Shown here: piece after piece, positions 8,515 to 16,781 of the stretch | How the letters are laid out: each line of letters opens with the position of its first letter | Position numbering within the stretch: the first letter of the stretch is position 1 | NCBI RefSeq assembly: GCF_023954305.1 | Contig: NZ_JAMLIG010000001.1 | Coordinates: forward strand, 2,996,001 to 3,060,000 | Direction: 5' to 3' | Origin: Mesorhizobium sp. | GTDB taxonomy: Bacteria; Pseudomonadota; Alphaproteobacteria; Rhizobiales; Rhizobiaceae | Length of the DNA: 64,000 nt | Position numbers and translations under genes: made by a program | Notes under the pieces: generated by a model | The model's input: the letters and a program-made list of their open reading frames with translations, nothing else | Told to the model about the DNA's origin: nothing | Databases searched by the model: none

Positions 8515-9384
8515 ATGGATACCTGGATGACCCTCACCCACACCGCCGGAACGGCTGCGATCAAAGCCGACTATTCGGCGATGATCCAGCGCAAGCGCCT
8601 GTATTCCGGCGTTCTGCTCATCGTTTTCGTGGCGCTGCTTGCTGCCGGTTTCAACATGGCCGACCGGCGCAATGCGGGCGGTTTCTGGGACGGCCTCCAC
8701 AAGATGCTCGACTTTCCCCTCGAGCTGATCAGCGAGGCGATCGATAAGGCACCGGCCCTGCCGGGCCACGTGCTGCATTATTTCCCGGCACTCATAGAAA
8801 CGCTCAACATCGCTGCCGTGTCGACGCTGATCGGGGCGATGGTAGCGATTGTTCTGTCGCTTCTTTCGACTCGCGGTCTGGCGCGCTGGCCGCGCATGAT
8901 CCCGGTCTTCCGGCGGATGATGGATATCATGAGGGCGCTGCCCGAAATTGTCATCGCGCTGGTGCTGATCTTCATCCTCGGCGGCGGCCCGATTCCGGCC
9001 ATGATCGCTATCGCCTTCCACACCGCTGGTGCGCTCGGAAAGCTGTTCTCCGAGGTCAACGAAAATGCCGACCTGAAGCCAGTCGAGGGGCTCGCCTCGG
9101 TGGGCGCGTCGTGGATGCAGCGCATGTGGCTGGGCGTCCTGCCGCAAGTCATGCCAAATTATCTTTCCTACGCACTGCTGCGTTTCGAGATCAACGTTCG
9201 GGCATCGGCCATTCTCGGCTTCGTCGGCGCCGGCGGCATCGGCGCGGAGATGCGCGTTGCTATCAGCTGGGGCCAGGGCCGCTACGACGCTGCGGCGGCG
9301 ATCTTCCTGCTCCTTTTCCTTACCATCGTTGCGATCGACCAGTTTTCGGGGCACGTCCGCAACCGCCTGATCAGGGGACGCTGA
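8515..9384 (+). CDS. phnE: PhnE1, phosphonate ABC transporter permease
   Basis: A 289-residue inner-membrane permease. After a hydrophobic segment at about residues 31-47 and a periplasmic loop comes the core permease domain, with the EAA-type loop GLASVGASWMQRMWLGVLPQ and final segments FVGAGGIGAEM and AAAIFLLLFLTIVAI. It contains DIMRALPEIVIALVLIF, typical of PhnE. The start is ambiguous between ATG 8515 and ATG 8527; neither has a strong RBS. It is the first of two adjacent phnE genes, as often in alphaproteobacteria. The stop overlaps the start of the second. Confidence 0.92.
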   Translation: MDTWMTLTHTAGTAAIKADYSAMIQRKRLYSGVLLIVFVALLAAGFNMADRRNAGGFWDGLHKMLDFPLELISEAIDKAPALPGHVLHYFPALIETLNIAAVSTLIGAMVAIVLSLLSTRGLARWPRMIPVFRRMMDIMRALPEIVIALVLIFILGGGPIPAMIAIAFHTAGALGKLFSEVNENADLKPVEGLASVGASWMQRMWLGVLPQVMPNYLSYALLRFEINVRASAILGFVGAGGIGAEMRVAISWGQGRYDAAAAIFLLLFLTIVAIDQFSGHVRNRLIRGR

Positions 9385-10736
9385 TGGCGATTCTCGACGC
9401 TCCCCTCGGCCTTGCCGCCGGCAAGGCGTCCGCCGACAGGGAATTCGCCCGCAAGCGCCTGCTCGCGTTCGGCATGCCGGCCCTGGTCCTGGCCTATCTT
9501 GTCTATGTCTTTCTTGCCTTCGACATCGCGGGCATCGCGGCCCGCGCAAAGCTCGAAAACGCACGTATCCTGCTCGCCGACATCTACAGCTACAAGACCC
9601 ATGTCGAACGTGACAACCGCCGCCAGGGTCTCAAAGTAGCGATCGAGGGAGAGGCCAAGGGCACCTATGCCAAGGGCAGCTATCCCGACTGGGTGCACCA
9701 GGAGAGGGAGGCCACGATCATCGATCTCGGCAGAGGCCATATCGTGCGTTTCGATCCCGACGCGATCCGATACAATATCCCTGACTACGGCCTGTTGACC
9801 CTCGTGCAGCGACGGGATGGCGTCTCGCTCGATGCGCCGTCCGGGAAGCTGCCGGACTGGATCAACGCATCCGACACGCGCGTCGCGGTCACGACTCCGG
9901 CCGGTCGCCTGACCGTAACCCGCACCCGTGCCGAAGTCTTCCGCTATTCCTTCGGCTGGGAGCTGTTCTGGTTCACGCTGGACAGCCCCTTCTATGGCAA
10001 GTCGGTGGGCGAGCTTCTCGCCCTGACGGTCTCGGGCGATCCCGTTCGACCCGGAACGTCGAACTTCTCTGCGATAGCTTCCGATTTCTGGAACAACGCG
10101 ATGTGGCGCCACGGCGACGTCGCCTGGGCGATGTTCGAGACCGTGTTGATGGCCTTCCTCGGCACGATGGGCGCTGCGATCGTCGCGTTTCCTCTGGCCT
10201 TCCTTTCGGCGCGCCGCTTCGCGCCGGGAAGGGCTGTGCGCTTCGGCGTGCGCAGGGTCTTCGACTTCCTGCGCGGCGTTGACGGGCTGATCTGGACCAT
10301 TGTGCTGAGCCGCGCCTTCGGACCCGGTCCGCTCACCGGTTCGCTGGCAATGCTGCTTACCGACACGGGCACGTTCGGCAAGCTGTTCTCGGAGGCGCTG
10401 GAAAACGTCGACGAGAAACAGGTCGAAGGTCTGCGCTCGACCGGCGCCAACGCACTGCAGCGCAGCCGCTTCGGCGTCATCCCGCAGGTAGCTCCGGTGA
10501 TCCTCAGCCAGGTCCTCTATTATCTGGAATCCAACACGCGCAGCGCTACCGTCATCGGCGCGATCGTGGGGGGCGGTATCGGCTTGCTGCTGACGCAGGC
10601 GATCCAGACGCAGAAGGACTGGGAAGAGGTCAGCTACTACATCGTCCTCACCCTTTTGATGGTGATGGCTATGGACATGCTGTCCGGCTGGCTTCGCGCC
10701 CGGCTGATCGGCAAGGCGCCAGTCCAACACTTGTGA
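9384..10736 (+). CDS. phnE: PhnE2, phosphonate ABC transporter permease with large extracytoplasmic insert
   Basis: A 450-residue permease. One transmembrane segment near residues 30-50 (ALVLAYLVYVFLAFDIAGIAA) is followed by a hydrophilic stretch of about 150 residues that is predicted to be periplasmic. The standard PhnE core is C-terminal: RGVDGLIWTIVLSRAFG, the EAA-like GLRSTGANALQRSRFGVIPQ, and IGAIVGGGIGLLL. The ATG at 9384 overlaps the phnE1 stop (TGATG), so the two permeases are coupled and probably form a heterodimer. The long insert is usual for the second PhnE in rhizobia; its function is not known to me. Confidence 0.92.
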   Translation: MAILDAPLGLAAGKASADREFARKRLLAFGMPALVLAYLVYVFLAFDIAGIAARAKLENARILLADIYSYKTHVERDNRRQGLKVAIEGEAKGTYAKGSYPDWVHQEREATIIDLGRGHIVRFDPDAIRYNIPDYGLLTLVQRRDGVSLDAPSGKLPDWINASDTRVAVTTPAGRLTVTRTRAEVFRYSFGWELFWFTLDSPFYGKSVGELLALTVSGDPVRPGTSNFSAIASDFWNNAMWRHGDVAWAMFETVLMAFLGTMGAAIVAFPLAFLSARRFAPGRAVRFGVRRVFDFLRGVDGLIWTIVLSRAFGPGPLTGSLAMLLTDTGTFGKLFSEALENVDEKQVEGLRSTGANALQRSRFGVIPQVAPVILSQVLYYLESNTRSATVIGAIVGGGIGLLLTQAIQTQKDWEEVSYYIVLTLLMVMAMDMLSGWLRARLIGKAPVQHL

Positions 10737-10864
10737 CCGAAGAAGAAAGACCCGGACCCGTCCCCACCGGCCTTCGTCAAACTGTCATGCAAATCCCCTA
10801 AGCGACCATCTTACGTCCGCCATCTCGAAACCGGCGGACCGCTCATCAATGGAAAGTCGTCCGC

Positions 10865-12001
10865 ATGCCGCAGGAAGCCGTGCTCCGCAACGCCACAATC
10901 GTCCTTCGCGACGAGGTGAAGACCGGGGCGGTGCTGATCCGCGACGGGCTTATCGCGGACGTGTCGTCCTCCAGCGCCGTCGGCGAGGATCTGGACGGCG
11001 ACTATCTGATCCCGGGGCTGGTCGAGCTGCATACCGACCATCTCGAAGGCCATTTTTCTCCGCGCCCTGGCGTGCGCTGGAACGCGATTGGTGCGGTCCA
11101 GGCACATGACGCGCAGATCGCTGCGTCGGGCATCACGACCGTGTTCGACTGCCTGCGCATGGGCTCGGACGAGGACGGCGGCTTCGATCCGCAGGAGATG
11201 CGGATGCTTGCCGACGCGATCGAGACGGCGCAAGCTCAGGGCAGGCTGCGCGCCGAGCACCTGCTGCATCTGCGTTGCGAGGTCTCGTCGCCCGACGTGC
11301 TCGAGGCGCTGGAGCGGTTCAGGGACGACCGAAGCGTGCGGCTGGCCTCGCTGATGGACCACGCGCCCGGCCAGCGCCAGTTCCAGACGATGGAGCAGTA
11401 CACGCTCTACTACAAGACCAAGCGCGGCATGTCGGACGAGGCCTTCGAGCGCTACGTCGCCACCCGCAAGGAGCAGTCGGCGCGCTATTCGGGCGTTCAC
11501 CGCAAGGCGATCGCGGAGCACTGCCGCGACGCCGGCGTGACGCTTGCCAGCCATGACGACGCGACACTGGCCCATGTCGACGAAGCGATCACCGACGGCG
11601 TCCGTCTGGCCGAGTTCCCGACCTCGCTGGAGGCGGCGCGGGCGTCGCACGAGGCCGGCATGAGCGTGCTGATGGGAGCGCCCAACATCGTCCGCGGCGG
11701 CTCGCATTCGGGCAATATCGCGGCGCGCGACCTGGCCGATGCGGGCATCCTCGACGTTCTCTCTTCGGACTACATCCCATCGTCGCTGGTCCACGCGGCG
11801 TTTCTGCTGGCGGACGGCGAGAGGGGCCTCTCGCTGCCCGACGCAGTCGCGCTCGTCACCGCGACGCCGGCGCGCACCGTCGGTCTCGACGATCGAGGCG
11901 AGATCGCAACGGGCAAGCGCGCCGATCTCGTCCGTATCCGCCATCATCACGGACTGCCAACCGTGCGCTCGGTCTGGCGTTGCGGCTGGCGGGTGACTTG
12001 A
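10865..12001 (+). CDS. phnM: PhnM, ribose-1-methylphosphonate 5-triphosphate diphosphatase
   Basis: A 378-residue amidohydrolase-fold enzyme that removes pyrophosphate from alpha-D-ribose 1-phosphonate 5-triphosphate to give the PhnJ substrate. The N-terminal metal motif is LVELHTDHLEGH (H56 and H59), followed by the PhnM-specific FSPRPGVRWNAIGAV. It also contains FDCLRMGS, MDHAPGQRQF, SHDDATLAHVDEA and the late metal-ligand region VLSSDYIPSSLVHAAF. A gap of 128 bp separates it from phnE2. A lone CTGTCAT at 10782-10788 in that gap is too weak to call a Pho box. phnN does not follow. Confidence 0.95.
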   Translation: MPQEAVLRNATIVLRDEVKTGAVLIRDGLIADVSSSSAVGEDLDGDYLIPGLVELHTDHLEGHFSPRPGVRWNAIGAVQAHDAQIAASGITTVFDCLRMGSDEDGGFDPQEMRMLADAIETAQAQGRLRAEHLLHLRCEVSSPDVLEALERFRDDRSVRLASLMDHAPGQRQFQTMEQYTLYYKTKRGMSDEAFERYVATRKEQSARYSGVHRKAIAEHCRDAGVTLASHDDATLAHVDEAITDGVRLAEFPTSLEAARASHEAGMSVLMGAPNIVRGGSHSGNIAARDLADAGILDVLSSDYIPSSLVHAAFLLADGERGLSLPDAVALVTATPARTVGLDDRGEIATGKRADLVRIRHHHGLPTVRSVWRCGWRVT

Positions 12002-12054
12002 GCCGTAGCGCGAGAGCAATGACGGACTGACCGAGGAGACCCCGCCGAGCCAGG

Positions 12055-12132
12055 GCCGATCTCGCCGCATGGCTGGCCAAATGGTCCGGCAAATATCTCC
12101 GCCTGACCGGCTGGGCCGAGGAGAAAATCGAG
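12055..12132 (+). pseudogene. IS256-family transposase remnant, C-terminal fragment
   Basis: Reading ADLAAWLAKWSGKYLRLTGW then AEEKIE on the plus strand, this 26-codon fragment matches the region just before the conserved EENIEETLTFYRLP block of IS256/Mutator transposases, from memory of that family. It stops abruptly at about 12131, where an oppositely oriented fragment of the same transposase begins. Upstream sequence back to phnM (12002-12054) shows nothing recognisable. Confidence 0.65.
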
Positions 12133-12293
12133 CGCGACGGGCCAGCTTGCGCAGGAATTCCGTCCAGACCGGCTCGGTTTCGGACGTGCCGATCCCCATG
12201 CCCAGCACCTCGCGTCGGCCGTCCGTGTTGACGCCGACGGCGATGATGACGGCGACGGACACGATGCGGCCGCCACGGCGCACCTTCAGGTTC
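12131..12293 (-). pseudogene. IS256-family transposase remnant, central fragment, opposite orientation
   Basis: On the minus strand this reads LKVRRGGRIVSVAVIIAVGV and continues NTDGRREVLGMGIGTSETEP and VWTEFLRKLARR. This is the central catalytic region of IS256-type transposases, from the segment after the first catalytic aspartate to the RKLxxRGL block. It is cut at both sides. Together with the plus-strand piece at 12055-12132 it shows that an IS256-like element once lay here and was scrambled by internal inversion and deletion. From 12294 to 12506 there is no gene that I recognise. Confidence 0.75.
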
Positions 12294-12506
12294 CTCAATG
12301 CCCGCCATGACGCTAGAAATCGTCCGCCAGTTGGGCGAAAGTTCCCAAATCAGCCTGCCACTAGCGGTGCGCGAGACAGCCGGCTCGTTGCTCGAAAGCA
12401 CAATGCCGCCGGACGCCGCCCGGTGGTATGCCTTCGCAGCCGGTAATTGCCTCCGCTGGGGAATCCAAGTCTGATGGGAACGCCGAACAGGGAAGCTCAC
12501 CGCAAA

Positions 12507-13208
12507 ATGACGACGGCGCCCGCACATCTGAAACCGAGGAAATTGCCGCGGCAGGAGCGCGCGGCCGCGACTTTGGACGCCATTTTCGAGGCCACCATCC
12601 AGATCCTTGTCCTGCAAGGACCGGCCCGGCTGACGACGACCCGCGTGGCGGAGCGGGCGGGCGTGTCCGTGGGTACCATGTATCAGTATTTCCCGCACAA
12701 GCAGGCCCTGTTCTACGCGGTGAACGAGCGATATCTCGACGTGCTGGCCGGCAAGATCGAGCTTGCCTGCCGGGCCCAGCACGGCGCTCCTATTGCCGAA
12801 ATGGTCGATGCACTGGTGACGACCTACTGGAACGCCAAGACGGAACGACCGGACGTCACGCGCGCGCTCTACCGATCCGTCGTCGAGATCGACAACGGAC
12901 CGCTGCTCGAGGCGTTCGTCCACCGCGTCGACGCCGCCACCGCGGCGATGTTCGCCAGCGCGCCCGATGCCGCTTTTGCCGATCTGCCGATCGTCAACCT
13001 GACATTGCTCACCTCGATCTTCGGGACCGTCCGTAGCGTCTTCGAGCGCAGTCTGCCCGCCCTCGAAGGCCGTGCGGTGCATACCCAGCTGATCCTGATG
13101 TGCAAAGCCTATCTCGAAGCCGCCAAGCTCCCTTCGGCCGGATCGAACGGCCAAGCGGTCTACCGCGAGGCACGCCCGGCGGCAGCCAAGTCGCTCGCCA
13201 AAACCTGA
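12507..13208 (+). CDS. TetR-family transcriptional regulator
   Basis: A 233-residue TetR-type repressor. The N-terminal helix-turn-helix is clear: AIFEATIQILVLQGPARLTT, then RVAERAGVSVGTMYQYFPHK at about residues 25-65. The C-terminal ligand domain has no recognisable motif and ends in an A/K/R-rich tail. The start is uncertain: ATG 12507 (MTTAPAHLKPRK) is preferred on domain position, and ATG 12474 would add 11 residues. The gene stands alone between the IS256 remnant and the SDR gene, in the same direction. It may control the adjacent catabolic genes, but no operator is evident. Confidence 0.85.
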   Translation: MTTAPAHLKPRKLPRQERAAATLDAIFEATIQILVLQGPARLTTTRVAERAGVSVGTMYQYFPHKQALFYAVNERYLDVLAGKIELACRAQHGAPIAEMVDALVTTYWNAKTERPDVTRALYRSVVEIDNGPLLEAFVHRVDAATAAMFASAPDAAFADLPIVNLTLLTSIFGTVRSVFERSLPALEGRAVHTQLILMCKAYLEAAKLPSAGSNGQAVYREARPAAAKSLAKT

Positions 13209-13372
13209 ATACCCTGCATGCCAGACGGTGTGCTGCTGCCGGAAAGCCGCCGCCGAGCCGGTAGACTCCCCGGCGTCGCCTCCGACGCTCGCGCGTGGGC
13301 GATATGCGAATACTCGAACCGAAGGATGCTTCATATATTCGCTCCAGCTTCAAGCCAAATGAAGGGACAGTC

Positions 13373-14104
13373 ATGGAGCAAGCAGGACGTATCGCGCTCG
13401 TCACGGGCGCAAACAAGGGCATCGGGCTGGAGATAGCCCGGCAGCTGTCGGAGGCGGGGCTCACCGTCATCATCGGGTCCCGCGATCTCGAGCGGGGCAG
13501 GGCTGCCGCAGCGGAATTGGCCGCGAGCGGCGCTTTGGTCGACGTCGTTCGCGTCGACGTCAACGACGAGGCAAGCCTCTCCGAGGCAGCGGACCGCATT
13601 TCGGAAAGGCATGGAAGGCTCGACGTCCTGATCAACAATGCCGGAATCGTCGATGCCGCGGATGGACCGCCGACTCGTTCCTCGACGGCGGCGGTGCGGC
13701 GGATCATGGAGACGAACTTCATCGGTACCCTGGCGGTCACCCAGGCGATGCTGCCGCTGCTACGCAAATCGCAGGCCGGGCGAATCGTCAACCTGTCCAG
13801 CGCGCTCGGCTCGATCTCGGTGAACAGCGACCCGTCGTCGCCTTTCTATGCGGCGCGCCTGATCGGCTACAATGCCTCGAAGGCGGCGGTCAACATGCTG
13901 ACGGCCCAGCTCTGCGCCGAGCTGCGCGACACCCCGATCGTGGTCAATTCGGTGAGCCCCGGCTACGTCAAGACCGATCTGACCGGACACACCGGGTTCA
14001 TGACACCGGCCGAGGGAGCGCGCATGCCGGTAAAATATGCGCTGCTCGACGATGGGGCGGTTTCGGGACGTTTCGTCGGGCCCAACGGCGAGACGGCCTG
14101 GTAA
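13373..14104 (+). CDS. Short-chain dehydrogenase/reductase (SDR)
   Basis: A 243-residue classical SDR: nucleotide-binding TGANKGIG near residue 12, NNAG near 90, catalytic serine in NLSSALGS, and YNASK carrying the catalytic Tyr and Lys. The arginine in GSRDLERG at the end of the second strand suggests NADP(H) preference. The C-terminus (TPAEGARMPVKYALLDDGAV) resembles carbonyl-reductase-like SDRs. ATG 13373 is chosen because AAGGGA is 5 nt upstream. It lies at the left edge of the catabolic cluster. The substrate is unknown. Confidence 0.88.
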   Translation: MEQAGRIALVTGANKGIGLEIARQLSEAGLTVIIGSRDLERGRAAAAELAASGALVDVVRVDVNDEASLSEAADRISERHGRLDVLINNAGIVDAADGPPTRSSTAAVRRIMETNFIGTLAVTQAMLPLLRKSQAGRIVNLSSALGSISVNSDPSSPFYAARLIGYNASKAAVNMLTAQLCAELRDTPIVVNSVSPGYVKTDLTGHTGFMTPAEGARMPVKYALLDDGAVSGRFVGPNGETAW

Positions 14105-14346
14105 GAGTAGGTGAACGGCGCTTTCGCCGCGACACGCTCCAACCGATAGAAGGAATCTGGCCGCGCCGGGGTGGCGCTGCTGCGCCGGTCCATTTGTCCA
14201 TGGTCAGCCAAAACAGCGTGCTTGCACCGATTGGCACGAACCTTCCGAGCGGACAGAGTGCAGCGATGCGGCGCCGCCCGTGGCCGCGAAAGTACCTATC
14301 CGACCTGTCACCTTGCGGGGTGCTGGTGGTCGCTACGGAGACTTCC

Positions 14347-15192
14347 TTGGAAGAGTACGTTCTGACGATATGCTGCGAGAACCGCCGCGGGATCGTAGCC
14401 GGCGTTTCCGGCGAGATTGCCGCTCATGACGGCAACATAACCGAAGCCAGCCAGTTCGATGACCGCCTGACTGGATTGTTCTTCATGCGCGTGGTCTTCG
14501 AGCTTCCCGGTTCGCCGGAGCTGTTTCGGCTGTCTTTCGAAGACACCGCGCAAAGATTCGCGATGCGCTGGACGATCCGGCCGGCGAGGCAGCCGATGAA
14601 GACGCTGATCCTCGTATCGAAATTCGATCACTGCCTCGTCGACTTGCTCTACCGGATGCGGATCGGCGAATTGAACATGGAGTGTGTGGGGATCGTTTCC
14701 AATCATCCCCGGCAAGCCCTCGAGCTAACTCCGCCAAACGGCGTCCCGTTCGACTATTGTCCGGTAGCCCGGGACACCAAATCCGCCCAGGAGGCACGCA
14801 TCAGGGCGATCGTCACCGAACGGGGGGCCGACCTCGTTGTCCTGGCGCGCTATATGCAGGTCCTTTCGGACGACATGGCGGCGTTCCTTTCCGGCCGCTG
14901 CATCAACATCCACCACTCGTTCTTACCCGGCTTCAAGGGCGCAAAGCCTTATCACCAGGCCTACGAGCGCGGCGTGAAGATGATCGGCGCCACGGCCCAT
15001 TACGTGACGAGCGACCTCGACGAGGGGCCGATCATTGCCCAGGACGTCGAACAGGTCACCCACGCCGATGGGCCCGACGACCTGATCCGCAAGGGGCGCG
15101 ACATTGAACGCCGCGTCCTGGCTCGCGCAGTCACGCTGCACCTGGAAGGGCGCGTGATGGTCAACGGCGCGAAGACCGTCGTCTTTTCCTGA
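14347..15192 (+). CDS. purU: Formyltetrahydrofolate deformylase
   Basis: A 281-residue PurU, which hydrolyses 10-formyl-THF to formate and THF. An N-terminal ACT domain (residues 1-80, YVLTICCENRRGIVAGVSGE) precedes the formyltransferase-fold catalytic domain. Catalytic residues are visible in NIHHSFLPGFKGAKPYHQAY (Asn-x-His) and the Asp of TSDLDEGPII. The best start is TTG at 14347, with ACGGAG 6 nt upstream; this gives the exact PurU length. An ATG at 14194 would add 51 residues of non-homologous sequence. The 240 bp before it hold no recognisable feature. The MetF-like gene 14 bp downstream suggests release of demethylation-derived C1 units as formate. Confidence 0.92.
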   Translation: MEEYVLTICCENRRGIVAGVSGEIAAHDGNITEASQFDDRLTGLFFMRVVFELPGSPELFRLSFEDTAQRFAMRWTIRPARQPMKTLILVSKFDHCLVDLLYRMRIGELNMECVGIVSNHPRQALELTPPNGVPFDYCPVARDTKSAQEARIRAIVTERGADLVVLARYMQVLSDDMAAFLSGRCINIHHSFLPGFKGAKPYHQAYERGVKMIGATAHYVTSDLDEGPIIAQDVEQVTHADGPDDLIRKGRDIERRVLARAVTLHLEGRVMVNGAKTVVFS

Positions 15193-15206
15193 GAGCGGAT
15201 GAACCG

Positions 15207-16103
15207 ATGAACGTACCGCGTAGCCGGGACGAGCCGGATCGCTGCCAGATCGCTGCGTCGATTGAGATGGCTCCGAAACAGGCGATCGACGCACCCGATC
15301 TGCCGGAGCTGTTTCCCGCTGGAGCGCGTGTCTATCTGGCCGACCTCGGCGGCCCTGATCTGATACAGGTCGCGGCGGCGCGCCGGCTGCGAGGCCTCGG
15401 CTACGAACCCGTGCCACATCTCGCAGCACGGCGGATCGCAAGTGTAGCCGCGCTCGAAGAACGCCTCGCCGCCCTCAGGGGGGAGGCGGGGGTTGCCGAC
15501 ATACTTGTTGTCGGTGGCGGTCTGGCGCGGCCCGTCGGGTCCTTCGCCAGCTCGCTTTCCGTGCTTGAGACAGGACTGCTCGAGCGCTACGGCATCAGGA
15601 AGGTCGGCGTCGCCGGACATCCCGAAGGCAGTCCGGATTTCAGTGAGCGTGTCGCCATCGAAGCCCTTCGTCTGAAGCAGGCTTTCGGCGAGCGTACCGG
15701 CGCAGAGGTGCGGATCGTCACCCAGTTCGGGTTCGATCCCGACCGGGCGATCGCCTGGGCCAACGAACTCCGCGAACACGGCGTCGATCTGCCGGTCCAC
15801 CTCGGCGTGGCCGGGCCGGCCAAGCTCACGACGCTTTTGAAGTATGCGGCGATGTGCGGCATCGGCAATTCTATCGGCTTCCTGAAAAAGCGGGCGCTTT
15901 CGCTAGGCGCCTTGGCGTCCAATCAGTCACCCGAGACGATCGTCGCTCCTATCGAGGCTCAATGGCGCGGCAACCCGTCCACGCCGATCGAGCAAGTCCA
16001 CGTCTTTCCCTTCGGCGGCATCGGAAAGGCCGCCCAATGGCTTGTCGCGAGAGGCTCCTGGGATGACGAACGGACCCTGTCACCTGCCTCTGCGGCACGC
16101 TGA
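15207..16103 (+). CDS. Methylenetetrahydrofolate reductase-family protein
   Basis: A 298-residue TIM-barrel flavoprotein of the MTHFR family. Characteristic segments are VGVAGHPEGSPDFSE, TQFGFDPDRAIAWANEL, HLGVAGPAKLTTLLKYAAMC and GIGNSIGFLKKR. The FGFD and GHPEG stretches match the folate/FAD-binding parts of MetF. It differs from the biosynthetic enzyme in its short N-terminus (YLADLGGPD) and resembles the catabolic MTHFRs found beside THF-dependent demethylases, which oxidise 5-methyl-THF to 5,10-methylene-THF. It is immediately downstream of purU, and the two LigM-like demethylases lie in the same cluster. The direction of reaction is inferred. Confidence 0.85.
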   Translation: MNVPRSRDEPDRCQIAASIEMAPKQAIDAPDLPELFPAGARVYLADLGGPDLIQVAAARRLRGLGYEPVPHLAARRIASVAALEERLAALRGEAGVADILVVGGGLARPVGSFASSLSVLETGLLERYGIRKVGVAGHPEGSPDFSERVAIEALRLKQAFGERTGAEVRIVTQFGFDPDRAIAWANELREHGVDLPVHLGVAGPAKLTTLLKYAAMCGIGNSIGFLKKRALSLGALASNQSPETIVAPIEAQWRGNPSTPIEQVHVFPFGGIGKAAQWLVARGSWDDERTLSPASAAR

Positions 16104-16124
16104 GCGCTCGGGCCGGGTCGCCGC

Positions 16125-16670
16125 TTAACTCGACAGACCGGCGACCATGAAGAACAGTTCGGCGGTCGTCTTCGCGCCGACCTTTTCCATCATGCGCGAG
16201 CGATGGGCCTCGATGGTGCGGTGGGAGATACCGAGCCTCTGACCGATCTGCTTGTTGGTGAGGCCTTCGGCGATCAGCATGGCGATCTCGCGCTCGCGGC
16301 GCGTCAGCTTCACGACCGGCCGCTGGTGGGAAAGATCGATGAAGGACCAGACGCAGTGAGCGAAAGGATCCTCCTTCGTCGTCGACAGGCCATGGACCTG
16401 GCACCAGAATTGGGTTCCGTCCCGGCGCTTCATGATGCGCCTGTCGCTGTAGCGGCGGGTTTGCTTCATCTGCCCCCAGCCGAGCTGGCCGATGTCGATG
16501 AATTCCTTGGTCGACGGATAGAGAAGGGCCAGCGACTTGCCGGCGAGCTCCTCGGGCGCATAGCCGAACATCTGCGCAAATTGCGGCGAACACTTCTCGA
16601 TCAGCCGGTGGCGTGAGGCCACCAGACCAACCGGCGCGTGCTGAACCATGAATTCAGTGATCTCGTCCAT
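16125..16670 (-). CDS. PAS domain-containing LuxR-family regulator
   Basis: A 181-residue regulator. A PAS sensor fold (about residues 5-115: HAPVGLVASRHRLIEKCSPQ, then FGYAPEELAGKSLALLYP and KRRDGTQFWCQVHG) is followed by a LuxR/NarL helix-turn-helix (LTRREREIAMLIAEGLTNKQ, then RLGISHRTIEAHRSRMMEK). There is no phosphoacceptor domain, so it probably senses a small molecule or redox state. ATG 16670 is chosen, but its RBS is weak. Its promoter region faces the NmrA-LigM pair and contains two copies of a palindromic motif shared with other promoters of the cluster, making it one candidate regulator. Confidence 0.87.
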   Translation of the reverse strand: MDEITEFMVQHAPVGLVASRHRLIEKCSPQFAQMFGYAPEELAGKSLALLYPSTKEFIDIGQLGWGQMKQTRRYSDRRIMKRRDGTQFWCQVHGLSTTKEDPFAHCVWSFIDLSHQRPVVKLTRREREIAMLIAEGLTNKQIGQRLGISHRTIEAHRSRMMEKVGAKTTAELFFMVAGLSS

Positions 16671-16679
16671 GTTGCTACC

Positions 16680-16702
16680 GCACAAATAGCGTGCTCCCAC
16701 CA
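16680..16702. repeat. 23-bp promoter-proximal repeat, copy 1
   Basis: A 23-bp block starting GCACAAATAGCGTGCTCCCA is identical to 24178-24200. Both copies lie just upstream of a minus-strand gene and are followed on the plus side, after exactly 7 bp, by a copy of a palindromic operator-like motif. It is probably the core promoter or leader of the minus-strand transcript; the minus strand contains CTATTT. Confidence 0.8.
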
Positions 16703-16709
16703 ATACCAA

Positions 16710-16729
16710 TTTTAGGTCAGATGCGCAAA
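16710..16729. promoter_or_regulatory. Candidate operator A of the catabolic regulon
   Basis: TTTTAGGTCAGATGCGCAAA, an interrupted palindrome around CAnnTG. It recurs 23 bp downstream (16733) and in the promoters at 24208 and 30553/30604. It lies between the LuxR regulator and the NmrA-LigM operon. Confidence 0.6.
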
Positions 16730-16732
16730 TGT

Positions 16733-16752
16733 TTTTAGGTCAATTGCACAAA
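16733..16752. promoter_or_regulatory. Candidate operator B of the catabolic regulon
   Basis: TTTTAGGTCAATTGCACAAA, 16 of 20 bases identical to copy A. It begins 23 bp (about two helical turns) after A, so both would lie on the same face of the DNA. It ends 29 bp before the NmrA start codon. Confidence 0.6.
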
Positions 16753-16781
16753 AAATGCGCGCTGTCGTTTGGGAGGATCTG

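Noticed and set aside
10771..10790. Pho box before phnM
   Set aside because: Only one good CTGTCAT (10782-10788) is present. The positions 11 bp on either side do not match, and the nearby TCGTCAA has the wrong spacing.
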